This document shows, one piece after another, positions 10,744 through 19,456 of a DNA stretch of 20,151 bases. Position 1 is the first letter of the stretch, and the number at the start of each line of letters is the position of its first letter. Location of the stretch: positions 1-20,151 of the forward strand of contig JADRCO010001338.1 in the NCBI GenBank assembly GCA_021464525.1, written 5' to 3'. The position numbers were made by a program, and so were the translations under genes. The notes under the pieces are model-generated. The model made no database searches. It was not told where the DNA came from and saw only the letters and a list, made by a program, of their open reading frames with translations. The DNA comes from Rhizophagus sp. LPA8_4_AMF. Lineage: Eukaryota; Glomeromycota; Glomeromycetes; Glomerales; Glomeraceae.

Positions 10744-12274
10744 TTAATATTCCATAATTTGAAATATTTCGTATTCTTCTACAGAAAATTCACTTTCACT
10801 TTCCCTAATAAGTTTCTCATAAGAACTTTTTTCACAATAACTTTCACAATAACCAGAAGAACTCGTTTCGCCTGATAAAATAAGATCACCATTACCAAAC
10901 GAAGGACCGCAGGTAGGGTTATTAAGTATGGCAAACTCTTCATCCCTTACACGACTTAAAATAAAATTTTCAATACTATCTTTATTATTAAAGGAGAATA
11001 TGAAACTATTTCTAGTAGTGCTAAAACGGTATCCAGATTTCCACGTGGCCGGATTATACCCTCCAAGAATTTCATTACTATGCATCACTTTAATAATTGC
11101 TACAATATTAGTTTGATTATCACACACCTCATGAAATTTACGAGGCGTAAACCCATCACGAGATCCACGAAGAATTAATTTGAATCCATATGAAGAAGTC
11201 AGTTTATCCGTAATTTTTAATCCATCAATCCATTTCGATATTAATTCAACATGTTGTGATGTAATAATTTTAGAATCAATATATTTTGAACTATGAGAAT
11301 TACGAGGGTTTGATTTATCAGGCTTGCTATCAGGATGTAAATCTAAAAATGTATTCAATAAATCCTTATATAATTCCTTTGGTAAAATTTTCTTATATGG
11401 TAATACTTTTTTCGAAAATTCCTTACAGGTTAAATCGTAGAATCTAATAAAAGGAATATACGATTTTAAGGTATTTTTCAATAAATTAAAATCATCCTTC
11501 GAAAAATTTGCAGGATCAGATGGAAGTTCCGGATTTTGTGCAAGTCCCCAATTAAGAACATGTTCCCAAATTTCAATTTCACTCATTCGAAGATTTTCGT
11601 TTTGAATAAGCGAGACCAAAATTTTTTCCGGAATTGAAGAAAAATTTGGTGATTCGAACATCCTTTCTGGTTCCTTGGAAATAAGTTTATTACAGTAATT
11701 TTGAAGTTCTAAGAGAGATTCATTTTCAAAACTCGTCTTATATATAAGATTAAAATTTTTCTCCATCCAATCTGATTTGTTTTTAATTAAAAATGATTGT
11801 AAATAGATTATTAATTCCTTAAGGTTAAGTTGAACGGCTGCCACCAAGATTTTAATGATATCTGCAGTATCATATTCCTTTAAAGAAAGCCTCCCCCCAT
11901 AAATATACCTAAAAAAAAAAAAAATTTTTTTTTCTCAATACTGTATAAAAAAAATAATGTAAAATATTAATTAAATTATTTTATAATTTTTAATTCTCCT
12001 TTCACCTTAAAATTATGTGAAAAATTTCTGGTAAAATATTTGGTAATTTAATATGTACCAAGTTTCCATCATTGTTCTTTTTATTAGTTGATAAAACTCT
12101 TCGCAAATATGGAGAACGACGATTTAAAATAACCATATGAGCACGAAAAATTTTTACGTAAGGATCTTTACCAACTTCAATAGTTATATCATAATATTCG
12201 TCTTCGTCCAAACTTTCAAGTAAATTTTGAGATAATTGAGGCAAAAATTCACAATCTGTTGAATCCATTATCAT
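10744..12274 (-). CDS. BTB-BACK-TLDc protein, copy A (intact)
   Basis: Two exons, 12274-12006 and 11908-10744, are joined across a 97-nt GT-AG intron. The intron splits an Arg codon (AG|G), giving 1434 nt and 477 aa. The BTB/POZ domain (about residues 18-125) includes EYYDITIEVG, IFRAHMVILNRRSPYLR and the exon-junction motif ILRYIYGG. A BACK-like helical region (about 130-285) includes IWEHVLNWG and KVLPYKKILPKELYKDLL. The TLDc domain (about 301-475) has LILRGSRDGF, EILGGYNP, SFIFSF and GPSFGNGDLIL. BTB domains mediate dimerisation and Cul3 binding; TLDc proteins are linked to oxidative-stress resistance and V-ATPase regulation in other eukaryotes. Neither role is shown here. A second ATG two codons downstream is an alternative start. 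The copy is divergent from copy B and is the best-preserved member of the cluster. Confidence 0.9.
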
Positions 12275-12338
12275 GTTATCGTTAGTTACAGTTAAACTTT
12301 TTTTTTGGTTTTTTAAGGGAGTTTGTGTGGCGTACTAC

Positions 12339-12346
12339 TATTTATA
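12339..12346 (-). promoter_or_regulatory. TATA box for BTB copy A
   Basis: The minus strand reads TATAAATA (within GGTATAAATAG), about 65 bp upstream of the copy A start codon, at a sensible core-promoter spacing. Confidence 0.6.
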
Positions 12347-12360
12347 CCTAAATCATTTTA

Positions 12361-12368
12361 TCACGTGA
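12361..12368. promoter_or_regulatory. E-box palindrome TCACGTGA in the shared promoter
   Basis: TCACGTGA is an 8-bp palindrome containing CACGTG, the core site for fungal bHLH factors of the Cbf1/Pho4 type. It sits just upstream of the copy A TATA box, in the 402-bp region between the divergent copies A and B, so it could act on either. Function is inferred. Confidence 0.4.
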
Positions 12369-12433
12369 TCCAACATCCCTAAGGCCTAAACAGATCATTT
12401 ACTGTAATTCCATCGAACGAATTGCATTGAATC

Positions 12434-12467
<34 letters not shown>

Positions 12468-12468
12468 A
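12434..12468. promoter_or_regulatory. T14-A21 tract in the divergent promoter
   Basis: A run of 14 T is followed directly by 21 A, near the middle of the A/B intergenic region. Poly(dA:dT) tracts disfavour nucleosomes in fungal promoters, so this may keep the shared promoter open. It is also self-complementary over 14 bp and is slippage-prone, so its exact length is uncertain. Confidence 0.45.
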
Positions 12469-12570
12469 GGGATAAAAAAAATAAAAGCGATTTTTCAGAA
12501 AATTCTATACTGACCCATAACTGATAATATTAAATTTTCTTTAATTAAAATATCAATTTTATCACAACGA

Positions 12571-12593
12571 TGTGCGATCTTGATTTCCCGATT
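12571..12593 (+). promoter_or_regulatory. Upstream element shared with BTB copy C
   Basis: A 23-bp block starting TGTGC and ending TGATTTCCCGATT lies 84 bp upstream of the copy B start codon. A closely matching block, with the last 13 bp identical, lies at 14978-15000 upstream of copy C. The surrounding sequence is less similar. Confidence 0.5.
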
Positions 12594-12605
12594 CGGAAAA
12601 AAAGA

Positions 12606-12613
12606 TATATAAG
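12606..12613 (+). promoter_or_regulatory. TATA box for BTB copy B
   Basis: TATATAAG lies about 64 bp upstream of the copy B start codon, nearly the same spacing as the TATA box of copy A. Confidence 0.55.
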
Positions 12614-12676
12614 GTTGACAATTACCATTCACGATTACGTTTGTTTTTCTTTTTCTTCAAATCAAACCTCAATATA

Positions 12677-14364
12677 ATGGTAGATAACAAATTCTTACCA
12701 AAATTATCACAAGACTTACTTGAAATATTAGATGATGACGAATATTATGATATTACTATTGAAGTTGGTGATGACCCTAACGTAAAAATATTTAAATCTC
12801 ATATGGTAATTTTAAACTATCGATCTCCTTATTTGCGAAAAATTTTGTCAATTAATAAAAAAAATGATGGAACTTTGGTACATATTAAATTACCAAATAT
12901 TTTACCCGAAATTTTTCACATAATCTTGAGGTAAGAAGAGAGAATATAAAAGACGCACTATATATTATACATGGGGGGCGTAATTATTTCAGATAATTCG
13001 GCATTACGGCGGCGTAATGGTGAAATATATTACACCAGATTTTTGTTCGAAAATTCATATGAAAATAGTATTACGCCGATGTAATGCCGAATTGGTGTAA
13101 TGGGCCGTAATATTTCGGCATGGCTTGAACCTAATTCACCCCATGTATAACTATATATATGAATTTATTTATGAATTTATTTTAAAAGATTTTTTTTTTT
13201 ACGAATTTTCAGGTATCTTTATGGGGGAAAACTTCCTTTGGAAGAATATGATATTTTAGATATTATTAAAATATTGGTTGCTGCGAATAAACTTAATATT
13301 CAAGAATTAGTTAGTTATTTACAATCTTCTCTTATTGAAAACTATGCAAATGGGATGGAACGAAATTTTACCTTGATATATCGAACGAGTTTCGAAAATG
13401 ATTCTTTTTTGGAACTTCAAAAATACTGTAATGATTTAATGTCCAATGAACCGAATAGGTTATTTAATTCGTTAAGTTTCACTTCGTACCAGAAAGAATT
13501 TTGATTTCGCTTATTCAAAATGAAAATCTTCAAATGAACGAAACTCAAGTTTGGGAACATGTACTTAAATGGGGTCATGCTCAAAATCAGGAACTATCAA
13601 CTGATCCTACAAGCTTATCAAATAATGATTGCTATATTTTAAAGGATACTATACGACAATGTATTCCTTTTATTAAATTTTATAATTTTACTTCTAAAGA
13701 ATTTTTGGAAAAAGTATTACCTTACAAAAAAATTTTGCCAAAAGAGCTGTATAAGGATTTATTAAGAAATCATTTAAGTATACATCCTGATAGTAAGCCA
13801 ATTGGTAAATCAAAACTTCGTAAAAATATTGATTCAAAAATTATTACGCTTCAACATACTGAATTAATCTCAAAATGGATCAATGGGTTAAAAATTACTG
13901 ATAAATTGAATTCTACATATGAATTCAAATTAATACTTCGTGGATCTCGGGATGGATTTTCACCAAAAAAATTTCATGAAATTTGTGTTAATAGATTTCA
14001 TACGGTATCAATTATTAAAGTAAAAGATAGTAATGAAATTCTTGGAGGTTATAATCCAATAACGTGGAATTCTAATATTAATAGTTATGGTGTTACTAAT
14101 AATAGCTTTATATTTTCTTTTAAGAAAGATGATAACCTTGAAAATCATATTTTAAGTCGTATAAAAAATGGAAATTTCGCCATATTTAATAACCCTAATT
14201 ATGGACCATCATTTGGTAATGGTGACATTATTTTATCATTAAATAATTTATATAGAAGTAGTAGTTGTATAGAAAATTCTTATAAGGAACCGATCAGAGA
14301 AACTGATGATAATTTTTCTATTGAAGAATACGAAGTTTTCTTGGTAATCAAAAATGATAATTAA
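12677..14364 (+). pseudogene. BTB-BACK-TLDc protein, copy B, with a one-base frameshift
   Basis: Exon 1 (12677-12930) starts MVDNKFLPKLSQ and carries the BTB motifs EYYDITIEVG and IFKSHMVILNYRSPYLR. It ends in a split Arg codon at a GTAAG donor. Exon 2 starts at 13213 after AG and reads YLYGGKLPLEEYD. The frame is open to about 13490 and then closes at a TGA (13502-13504). The homologous sequence continues in the next frame from about 13490 to the stop at 14364, through the BACK-like region and a full TLDc domain with LILRGSRDGF, GGYNP, SFIFSF and GPSFGNGDIIL. Compared with copies A and C, one base is missing between the codons for FTS and PE. Otherwise the gene would encode about 468 aa. It could be a recent pseudogene or a sequencing error; everything else (TATA, splice sites, domains) is preserved. 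The intron (282 nt) is lengthened by a MITE. Confidence 0.8.
12966..13149. mobile_element. MITE inside the intron of BTB copy B
   Basis: The 184-bp element has terminal inverted repeats: TATACATGGGG at 12966-12976 and CCCCATGTATA at 13139-13149, extendable by one more T on each side. A subterminal inverted repeat, AATTCGGCATTAC at 12995-13007 against GTAATGCCGAATT at 13081-13093, extends to 24 bp with two mismatches. It is non-coding and clearly more GC-rich than the intron around it. Removing it leaves an intron of about 98 nt, matching the 97-nt intron of copy A. The TA at the ends would suit a Tc1/mariner-type insertion, but the superfamily is not settled. Confidence 0.82.
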
Positions 14365-14639
14365 TTTAGTGTGTTATGTTAGATAATTTTCTTGTATTGA
14401 CGTAGAAATTCAGGATCATTTCGTTATTATGTAAATTTCTTGATTTGTATTTTTTTTAAAAAAATTTATTTAATGAACTGCTTGCATTTGAGGGACGAAA
14501 AACATTTTGTTTTCAATTGAATTGTTCAATTTTCAACATTACATCAAATGATAACAAATATTTACGAACGAAACATCATGATCGTTAACGATCAGAAATA
14601 CGGCTACTGCATTTCTATTTAATAATTCATCTCAATTTT
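14365..14639. other. 3' flank of BTB copy B
   Basis: No gene is recognised. AT-rich, with an imperfect T/A inverted tract around 14450-14470. I see no clear AATAAA close to the stop of copy B. Confidence 0.4.
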
Positions 14640-14984
14640 TAATAGATCATTTAAGTTAAAAATTTCTAAACTTTAGGGAAATCAGGTCGTCCTATCTTAG
14701 ATGGCGGTCCAAGATATTATGAGATATCGGATAATATCACGATATAAATTTTCACGTTTATATTTACCGCAATGTGGACACCATGTGTTTGATTTTTTAA
14801 ACCAAGGATGCAGATAACCTTTGCCACAATACCATAATAATGACAAATTACCATTAACGATGCCTTTGCTGCTGATGCCTTTGCTACCGGTGCTTTTGCA
14901 GCTGGAGCTGGTGCTTTTGCTACCGGTCATACATGTGGAGATGGATTTATCAAAGCTAATTGGCAGATTCACAATTTTGTGCAA
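14640..14984 (-). pseudogene. Broken fragment of a treble-clef zinc-ribbon / endonuclease-like protein
   Basis: The minus strand encodes WYCGKGYLHPWF followed by NTWCPHCGKYKREN: a CxxG...WCPxC zinc-ribbon (treble-clef) core next to a basic KYKREN segment. Shortly afterwards, in another frame, it encodes LGPPSKIGRPDFPK. In glomeromycete proteins I recall, that motif follows the same zinc ribbon and leads into a restriction-endonuclease-like (DUF559/VSR-like) domain. The rest of that domain is missing. N-terminal to the ribbon is a repetitive Ser/Lys/Gly stretch (14850-14935) that in another frame reads as Ala/Lys/Pro repeats. The fragment is incomplete and frame-broken. It sits between BTB copies B and C, where copy C has lost its first codons. 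Family assignment is from memory of motifs and is moderately confident. Confidence 0.6.
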
Positions 14985-15000
14985 CTATGATTTCCCGATT
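14978..15000 (+). promoter_or_regulatory. Copy of the BTB upstream element, 5' of copy C
   Basis: This matches the block at 12571-12593 upstream of copy B; the final 13 bases, TGATTTCCCGATT, are identical. It shows that part of the ancestral promoter of copy C survives even though the first codons behind it are gone. Confidence 0.5.
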
Positions 15001-15046
15001 TATTACCAATTTTTACTCGATCAAATTTATACTTTCCTTTTTTCTC

Positions 15047-15068
<22 letters not shown>
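15047..15068 (+). repeat. A22 homopolymer at the break in BTB copy C
   Basis: Twenty-two A residues are followed by GAGAAAAAAATAA and then directly by the remains of the BTB exon. The tract lies where the start codon and the first 20 or so codons of the gene would be expected. Confidence 0.7.
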
Positions 15069-15078
<10 letters not shown>

Positions 15079-15085
15079 TAATTTT

Positions 15086-15257
15086 AAATACTGTGATATT
15101 ACCATTGAAGTTGGTAATCCCTAACGTAAAAATCTTTCAAGCTCATAAGGTTATTTTAAATCATCGTTCACCTCATTTACGAAGAATTTTAAAGAATAAT
15201 GATGGTACATATTAAATTACCAAATATTTTACCTGATATCTTTCAAACAATTTTATG
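15086..15257 (+). pseudogene. Decayed BTB exon 1 of copy C
   Basis: The sequence is clearly homologous to exon 1 of copies A and B: CDITIEVGN, then in other frames the equivalents of IFQAHKVILNHRSPHLRRIL and IKLPNILPDIFQTIL. The start codon and about the first 20 codons are absent. There is a 2-bp loss at the start of the VGNDPN region and an 8-bp loss in the loop before the KLPNILP segment, which together put the exon out of frame. The 3' end still has a good donor (TG|GTGAG at 15257/15258) with the same split-codon phase as its paralogs, now Trp instead of Arg. Confidence 0.8.
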
Positions 15258-15334
15258 GTGAGAAAGAATTTTTAATAAAGTATGACGTTATTTAATAATT
15301 AAATTTTTTTTTCAACTGATTTCGATTTTTTTAG

Positions 15335-16508
15335 GTATATTTATGGAGGAAAACTTCCTTTAGAAGAACATGATACTAATGATATCATTAAAATCATGGT
15401 TGCTGCTAATGAACTAAGTCTTCAAGAACTAGTTAATTATTTACAATCTTTTTTGATTGAAAAATATGCAAATTGGTTGGGACAAAATTTCAACATGATT
15501 TATCAAACGTTCTTTGAAAATGATTCGTTTTTAGAACTTCAAAAATTTTGTACTGATTTATTGTCCAAAGAACCGGATAAAATATTTAATTCATTGGATT
15601 TCTCTTTAATTCCAGAAAAAATTTTGATCACACTTATTCAAAATGATAATTTTCAAATGAGTGAAGTTCATGTATGGGAACATATACTTAAATGGGGACA
15701 TGCACAAAATCCAAGACTTTCCTCTGATCCTACAAATTTCTCAAAAGATGATTTCAACATATTAAAAAATACTTTACAACAATATATTCCTTTTATAAGA
15801 TTTTATAATCTAAGTACCAATGAATTTTTAGATAAAGTATTACCTTATAAAAAAATTTTACCTAAAGAATTATATAAGGATTTATTAATAAATCATTTAA
15901 GTTTACATCCTAATAGTAAGCCAAAACCTCATGTAACTAGAGAAATAAATTTAAAAAATATTGATTCAAAAATTATTACGCATCAACATGCTGAATTAAT
16001 CTCAAAGTGGATCGATGAATTAAATATTACAGATACTACAAATAAAATAATTTCATACGAATTCAATTTAATACTTCGTGGATCTCGTGATGGGTTTACA
16101 CCTATTAAATTTCATGAAATTTGTGATAATCAATCAAACACCGTAACAATTGTTAAAGTGAAAAATAGTAATGAAATTCTTGGAGGATATAATCCAACCA
16201 TTTGGGAATTTAATTATAATTATAGTACTGCTAATAGTTTTATATTCTCTTTTAAAAATGATAATAATGATAGTGATAGTATTGGAAATTATATTTTAAG
16301 TTATGTAACTGATGAATATAGTGCTATATCTAATAATCCTAATAATGGACCATCATTTGGTAGTAATGATCTTATTTTGCGGAGTGAAGATTTTAATTCT
16401 TATAATACTAGTTATTGTAAACAAAAATCTTATGAAAAGTCGATCAGAGAAATCGGAGGTAAATTTTCTGTAGAAGAATATGAGATATTTCAAATTATAA
16501 TTGAATAA
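15335..16508 (+). CDS. BACK-TLDc exon 2 of copy C (open, lacks a usable BTB exon)
   Basis: After a 77-nt intron (15258-15334, acceptor TTAG), exon 2 is open for 390 codons to the stop at 16508. It begins YIYGGKLPLEEHD, the end of the BTB fold. The first in-frame ATG is at 15396 (MVAANELSLQEL) and would give a 370-aa BACK-TLDc protein without BTB. BACK motifs include VWEHILKWGHAQN and KVLPYKKILPKELYKDLL. TLDc motifs include LILRGSRDGF, EILGGYNP, SFIFSF, GPSFGSNDLIL and the C-terminal FSVEEYEIFQI. AATAAA at 16652-16657 and 16675-16680 are polyadenylation candidates. With its first exon broken the full protein cannot be made, yet this exon has no internal stop. Either loss is recent or a BTB-less product is expressed. 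Confidence 0.75.
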
Positions 16509-17046
16509 TATTACTTATTCATTTATATATGTACTGTATGATTCTTTTATTCGAATGATTGATCAGCTCGGGAGAATGGTATGCCGAATTCCTGAGCAGT
16601 TTCATAATTTCGTCTCGGTTATAATTTGCGATCCGTGAATAATTCAAGTTAAATAAACTCTTATGATTATGGTTAATAAAGATATATTTAATTTTTTTAT
16701 GATTTGAATAAGAATTTATGAATTATGTTGGAAAATTAAAAATTACGGTGGTTTTCATTGTGCAAATGTTACCATATTATAATATAAAGAATAAATTTTC
16801 GTGTATTAACGATACTACTAAATTTATTAATATTTAACTATTTTGACAAATAAAACATTAATTAATATATCAAGAATTCAAGATCATTTTCCTCGGTAAA
16901 ACGAAATATATATAAAATGACGAGCAATTGAGATAATTAAGATTCATAATCCATTATATTCGCTATAATCGAGAATAGAAGTGATAGACAATTTAGATCA
17001 CACAAACGTTGTAAATTATTGAAAATATAGGTTATATTGGAAAAAT
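16509..17046. other. Intergenic DNA between copy C and the virus-like fossil
   Basis: No gene is recognised. Polyadenylation candidates for copy C lie at 16652-16680. A more GC-rich patch at about 16560-16640 is of unknown origin; the rest is AT-rich. Confidence 0.4.
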
Positions 17047-17290
17047 TTAGTTAAAAAAAAAGAGTTCGTGTTTATGTTTCAAATCTATATGCGTATAATT
17101 GATCACACGTGACATTGCGTAAACAAATTGTGGCTTGAATGTTGGGGCGCTAGGGTAGTTGGCAACAAATTTTTTTACTAATTTCTCTATTTCCAAAGCC
17201 CTTACACCTAGAGTTCTGGTCGATAACACCCTCATTGCAAATCGCACCACTTCGAAAGATATAAGGACATTTGTAAAACCCCATTTTTGC
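17047..17290 (-). other. Unassigned minus-strand remnant with possible zinc-binding motif
   Basis: The minus strand is open for about 68 codons in one frame, while another frame reads YKCPYIFRSGAICNE and RCKGF. The latter recalls the short Cys-x-x-Ile...Gly...Cys zinc-binding motif found in some large-DNA-virus proteins. Base composition matches the fossil to its right rather than the AT-rich DNA to its left. It may be part of the same element; the call is weak. Confidence 0.25.
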
Positions 17291-17393
17291 GTCTTACAGT
17301 ATTATCCCAAATAATTTATTTTTCATTTGAACCTTTTTATGCTTTGTATCCCAAAAGATAATACTTGCATTGACTCCATGAGCCACCAAAGAG

Positions 17394-19440
17394 TTGAGCG
17401 TGCGACCGAAATTTCCAAGACCGCGGGTCCCGGAAAATCTAGCATTGTTAACCGATTTCTTTGTCTCTGCTGAAGTGGGCTATCAACGCGGATTTAGATC
17501 TAGTTATATAAGTGAATTCTCTCATAAAATCCACAACAATAGCGTTAGTCTGAGAGGATTTTTGGAACGGACGACAAGGATGGATCAATGCCATTCTCTC
17601 AGACCATGAAGGACATTCATTGCACGAAATTATCGATGGTGACGACCCACTTCATCCTTTTATAGATTTCGATTTGCCAAAAGAAACAATAAATGCGATT
17701 GAACCCAAACTTACTCCCAATGAGGCGGTTAATATTCTTGTTTGCAACATGTTTAGTAGTTTTATGTTTAGAAGTTTTTCCAAAATGGGATAAAAATACG
17801 TTAACTATTGCTAGTAGCAATGATGAGAAAAAGATCCAACTTCACGTCTCTACTACTGGTATGAGAGTTAAGAACATTCCGCAGGCCATGGCCTTCACTA
17901 AGCTTGTTTCAAGAAACTTCTGGGAATTGCGGAATGAAGACATGGTCGATATTATTACTGTAAAATGCTCATTCTCTTTGCAAATGCTTGGATCGCCTAA
18001 GTATAACGAATAGACCAAGGAGCATGTGCGTCCAAAGAAAGCTCTACTTCTGAAAGATGGAACAGTCTATGACTTTATGCTTCGTCCGCCCAATGATGAA
18101 TCGCCAACTATAGAAAGTCCTCTCCTAGATGTTACTGAAATAAAAAAAAAACAAATCAAGTTGCCCTGCGTAATAAAAAAATGTGAAACCACTCAGGCCG
18201 AGTTTGAATTGGTAGAGAGACTACTTAAAGAAAAAATATAATCTCTCATATCCATCTGATAGCACTCCTGGCATATTTCTGTTATCACGTGTCTCCCATC
18301 ACACTGCCCATTATGTGATTGGGAACATACCAGTGAGAACGCATATATTGTTCGAAATAAAAAATCTTTTAGTTTTTCACTGCCGTAACACAGGTCAAAA
18401 AAAGGAGTCGGGAGGAAAGAAGGAAACCCTCATTAAAGCTCATTTTTGCCAAGTCGGCCTCAAATTGAGAAAAAAAGCTTCCAATTCCTGATAAATTAGG
18501 CCAACCCAGAATTTCTGATCCAAATAATTGCTTTGTATGGGGACTTAATATATATGTGTACTTCAGGTAAGAAATTCCCCCGTGCTGAAGTTTATAAAGC
18601 AATTCAATCAACAGTCATCTATATACAAAAGAGAAAGCAATCTGGGTATTAAAACATAAAGATCCAGAACATGGACTTTATTTTGATATGGGGGTGAACT
18701 ACAACTCGCCAAGTTTGAGATCAAATTAATCAAGAATAAAGTAAAATTATATCATTGATAAACCAAGCTGTCACTAAAGCTATGATGAAATAAATTTTCT
18801 CCCATACCCTTAAACGCTTCTCAGTCGAAAACAAAATTCTTTAATCTCTTTCTTGAATTCAAAGTTAAACCGGTAAATAAGATTAATCCTGCTATTATAG
18901 ATGATAGATCCTATTTTTGGCATGTAAAAACGTAATCTGTGATGGAGATGAAAGACTTAATGACGGATTATATTTGGAATTGGTGGTCCTTTTTAGTGCA
19001 GAAGCCAGATAAGAAACCTCGTTCAATTTTGGTCTTAAAATCTACTTTACAACAGTGTGGGAAAAATATTTTTATTGATTTCTTGGTGACAAAGTTTTAG
19101 GTCTGCATCTTCATTTTGCAACATCAGGTTTGGGTAAAATTCTTGGAAAATTCAACAGCCCCTTTCAAGGACGCAAGCTTATTGTTTTAAATGAAACAGG
19201 AATGTCTTCTGGTGATTGGTATAGATTTAATCTCCGTCTCAAAGACCTCAAAATGACTTGAAAGGTGGATATAGAACGAAAAGGCTTTGAAACTTTATGA
19301 ATAAATGATTACTCTGTGTATATGGTTACAAGTAATCATGATGCCCCACTGAAATAGAAGTAGGAAATACACGAACAGCTTATTTTGACATGTCCGCATG
19401 CTGCAGAGGGAATTTTGCATATTTTGATCACTTGGCTAAG
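17394..19440 (+). mobile_element. Fossil of a virus-like primase-helicase gene (AEP primase, UL52-type zinc finger, DUF5906/D5-like helicase)
   Basis: This is a decayed plus-strand gene with, in order: an archaeo-eukaryotic primase core around 17580-18240, with the acidic catalytic-type motif FIDFDL near 17665, a later LHVSTT motif and a conserved RPPNDES segment; a UL52-type zinc-finger remnant around 18255-18350 (HCPLC); and a D5/DUF5906-type superfamily 3 helicase around 19080-19430, with Walker-B-like KLIVLNETG and TSNHDAP. This domain order is that of replication proteins of large DNA viruses and related capsid-bearing or plasmid-like elements. The copy is clearly broken, with about ten or more interruptions, so it looks old. 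Terminal repeats are not recognised and both ends are approximate. Base composition is more balanced than in the neighbouring host genes. Family naming is by motif memory. Confidence 0.6.
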
Positions 19441-19456
19441 ATTCTAGACCATTCTA

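Noticed and set aside
13501-14364. Separate gene starting at 13501
   Set aside because: It starts at TTG and begins in the middle of the BACK-like region; it is the continuation of BTB copy B after a one-base frameshift, not an independent gene.
17617-17820. 67-codon minus-strand open frame
   Set aside because: It is antisense to the primase core, which shows family motifs on the plus strand; treated as a shadow.
18369-18611. 80-codon minus-strand open frame
   Set aside because: It overlaps the plus-strand primase-helicase fossil, whose motifs explain the region better.
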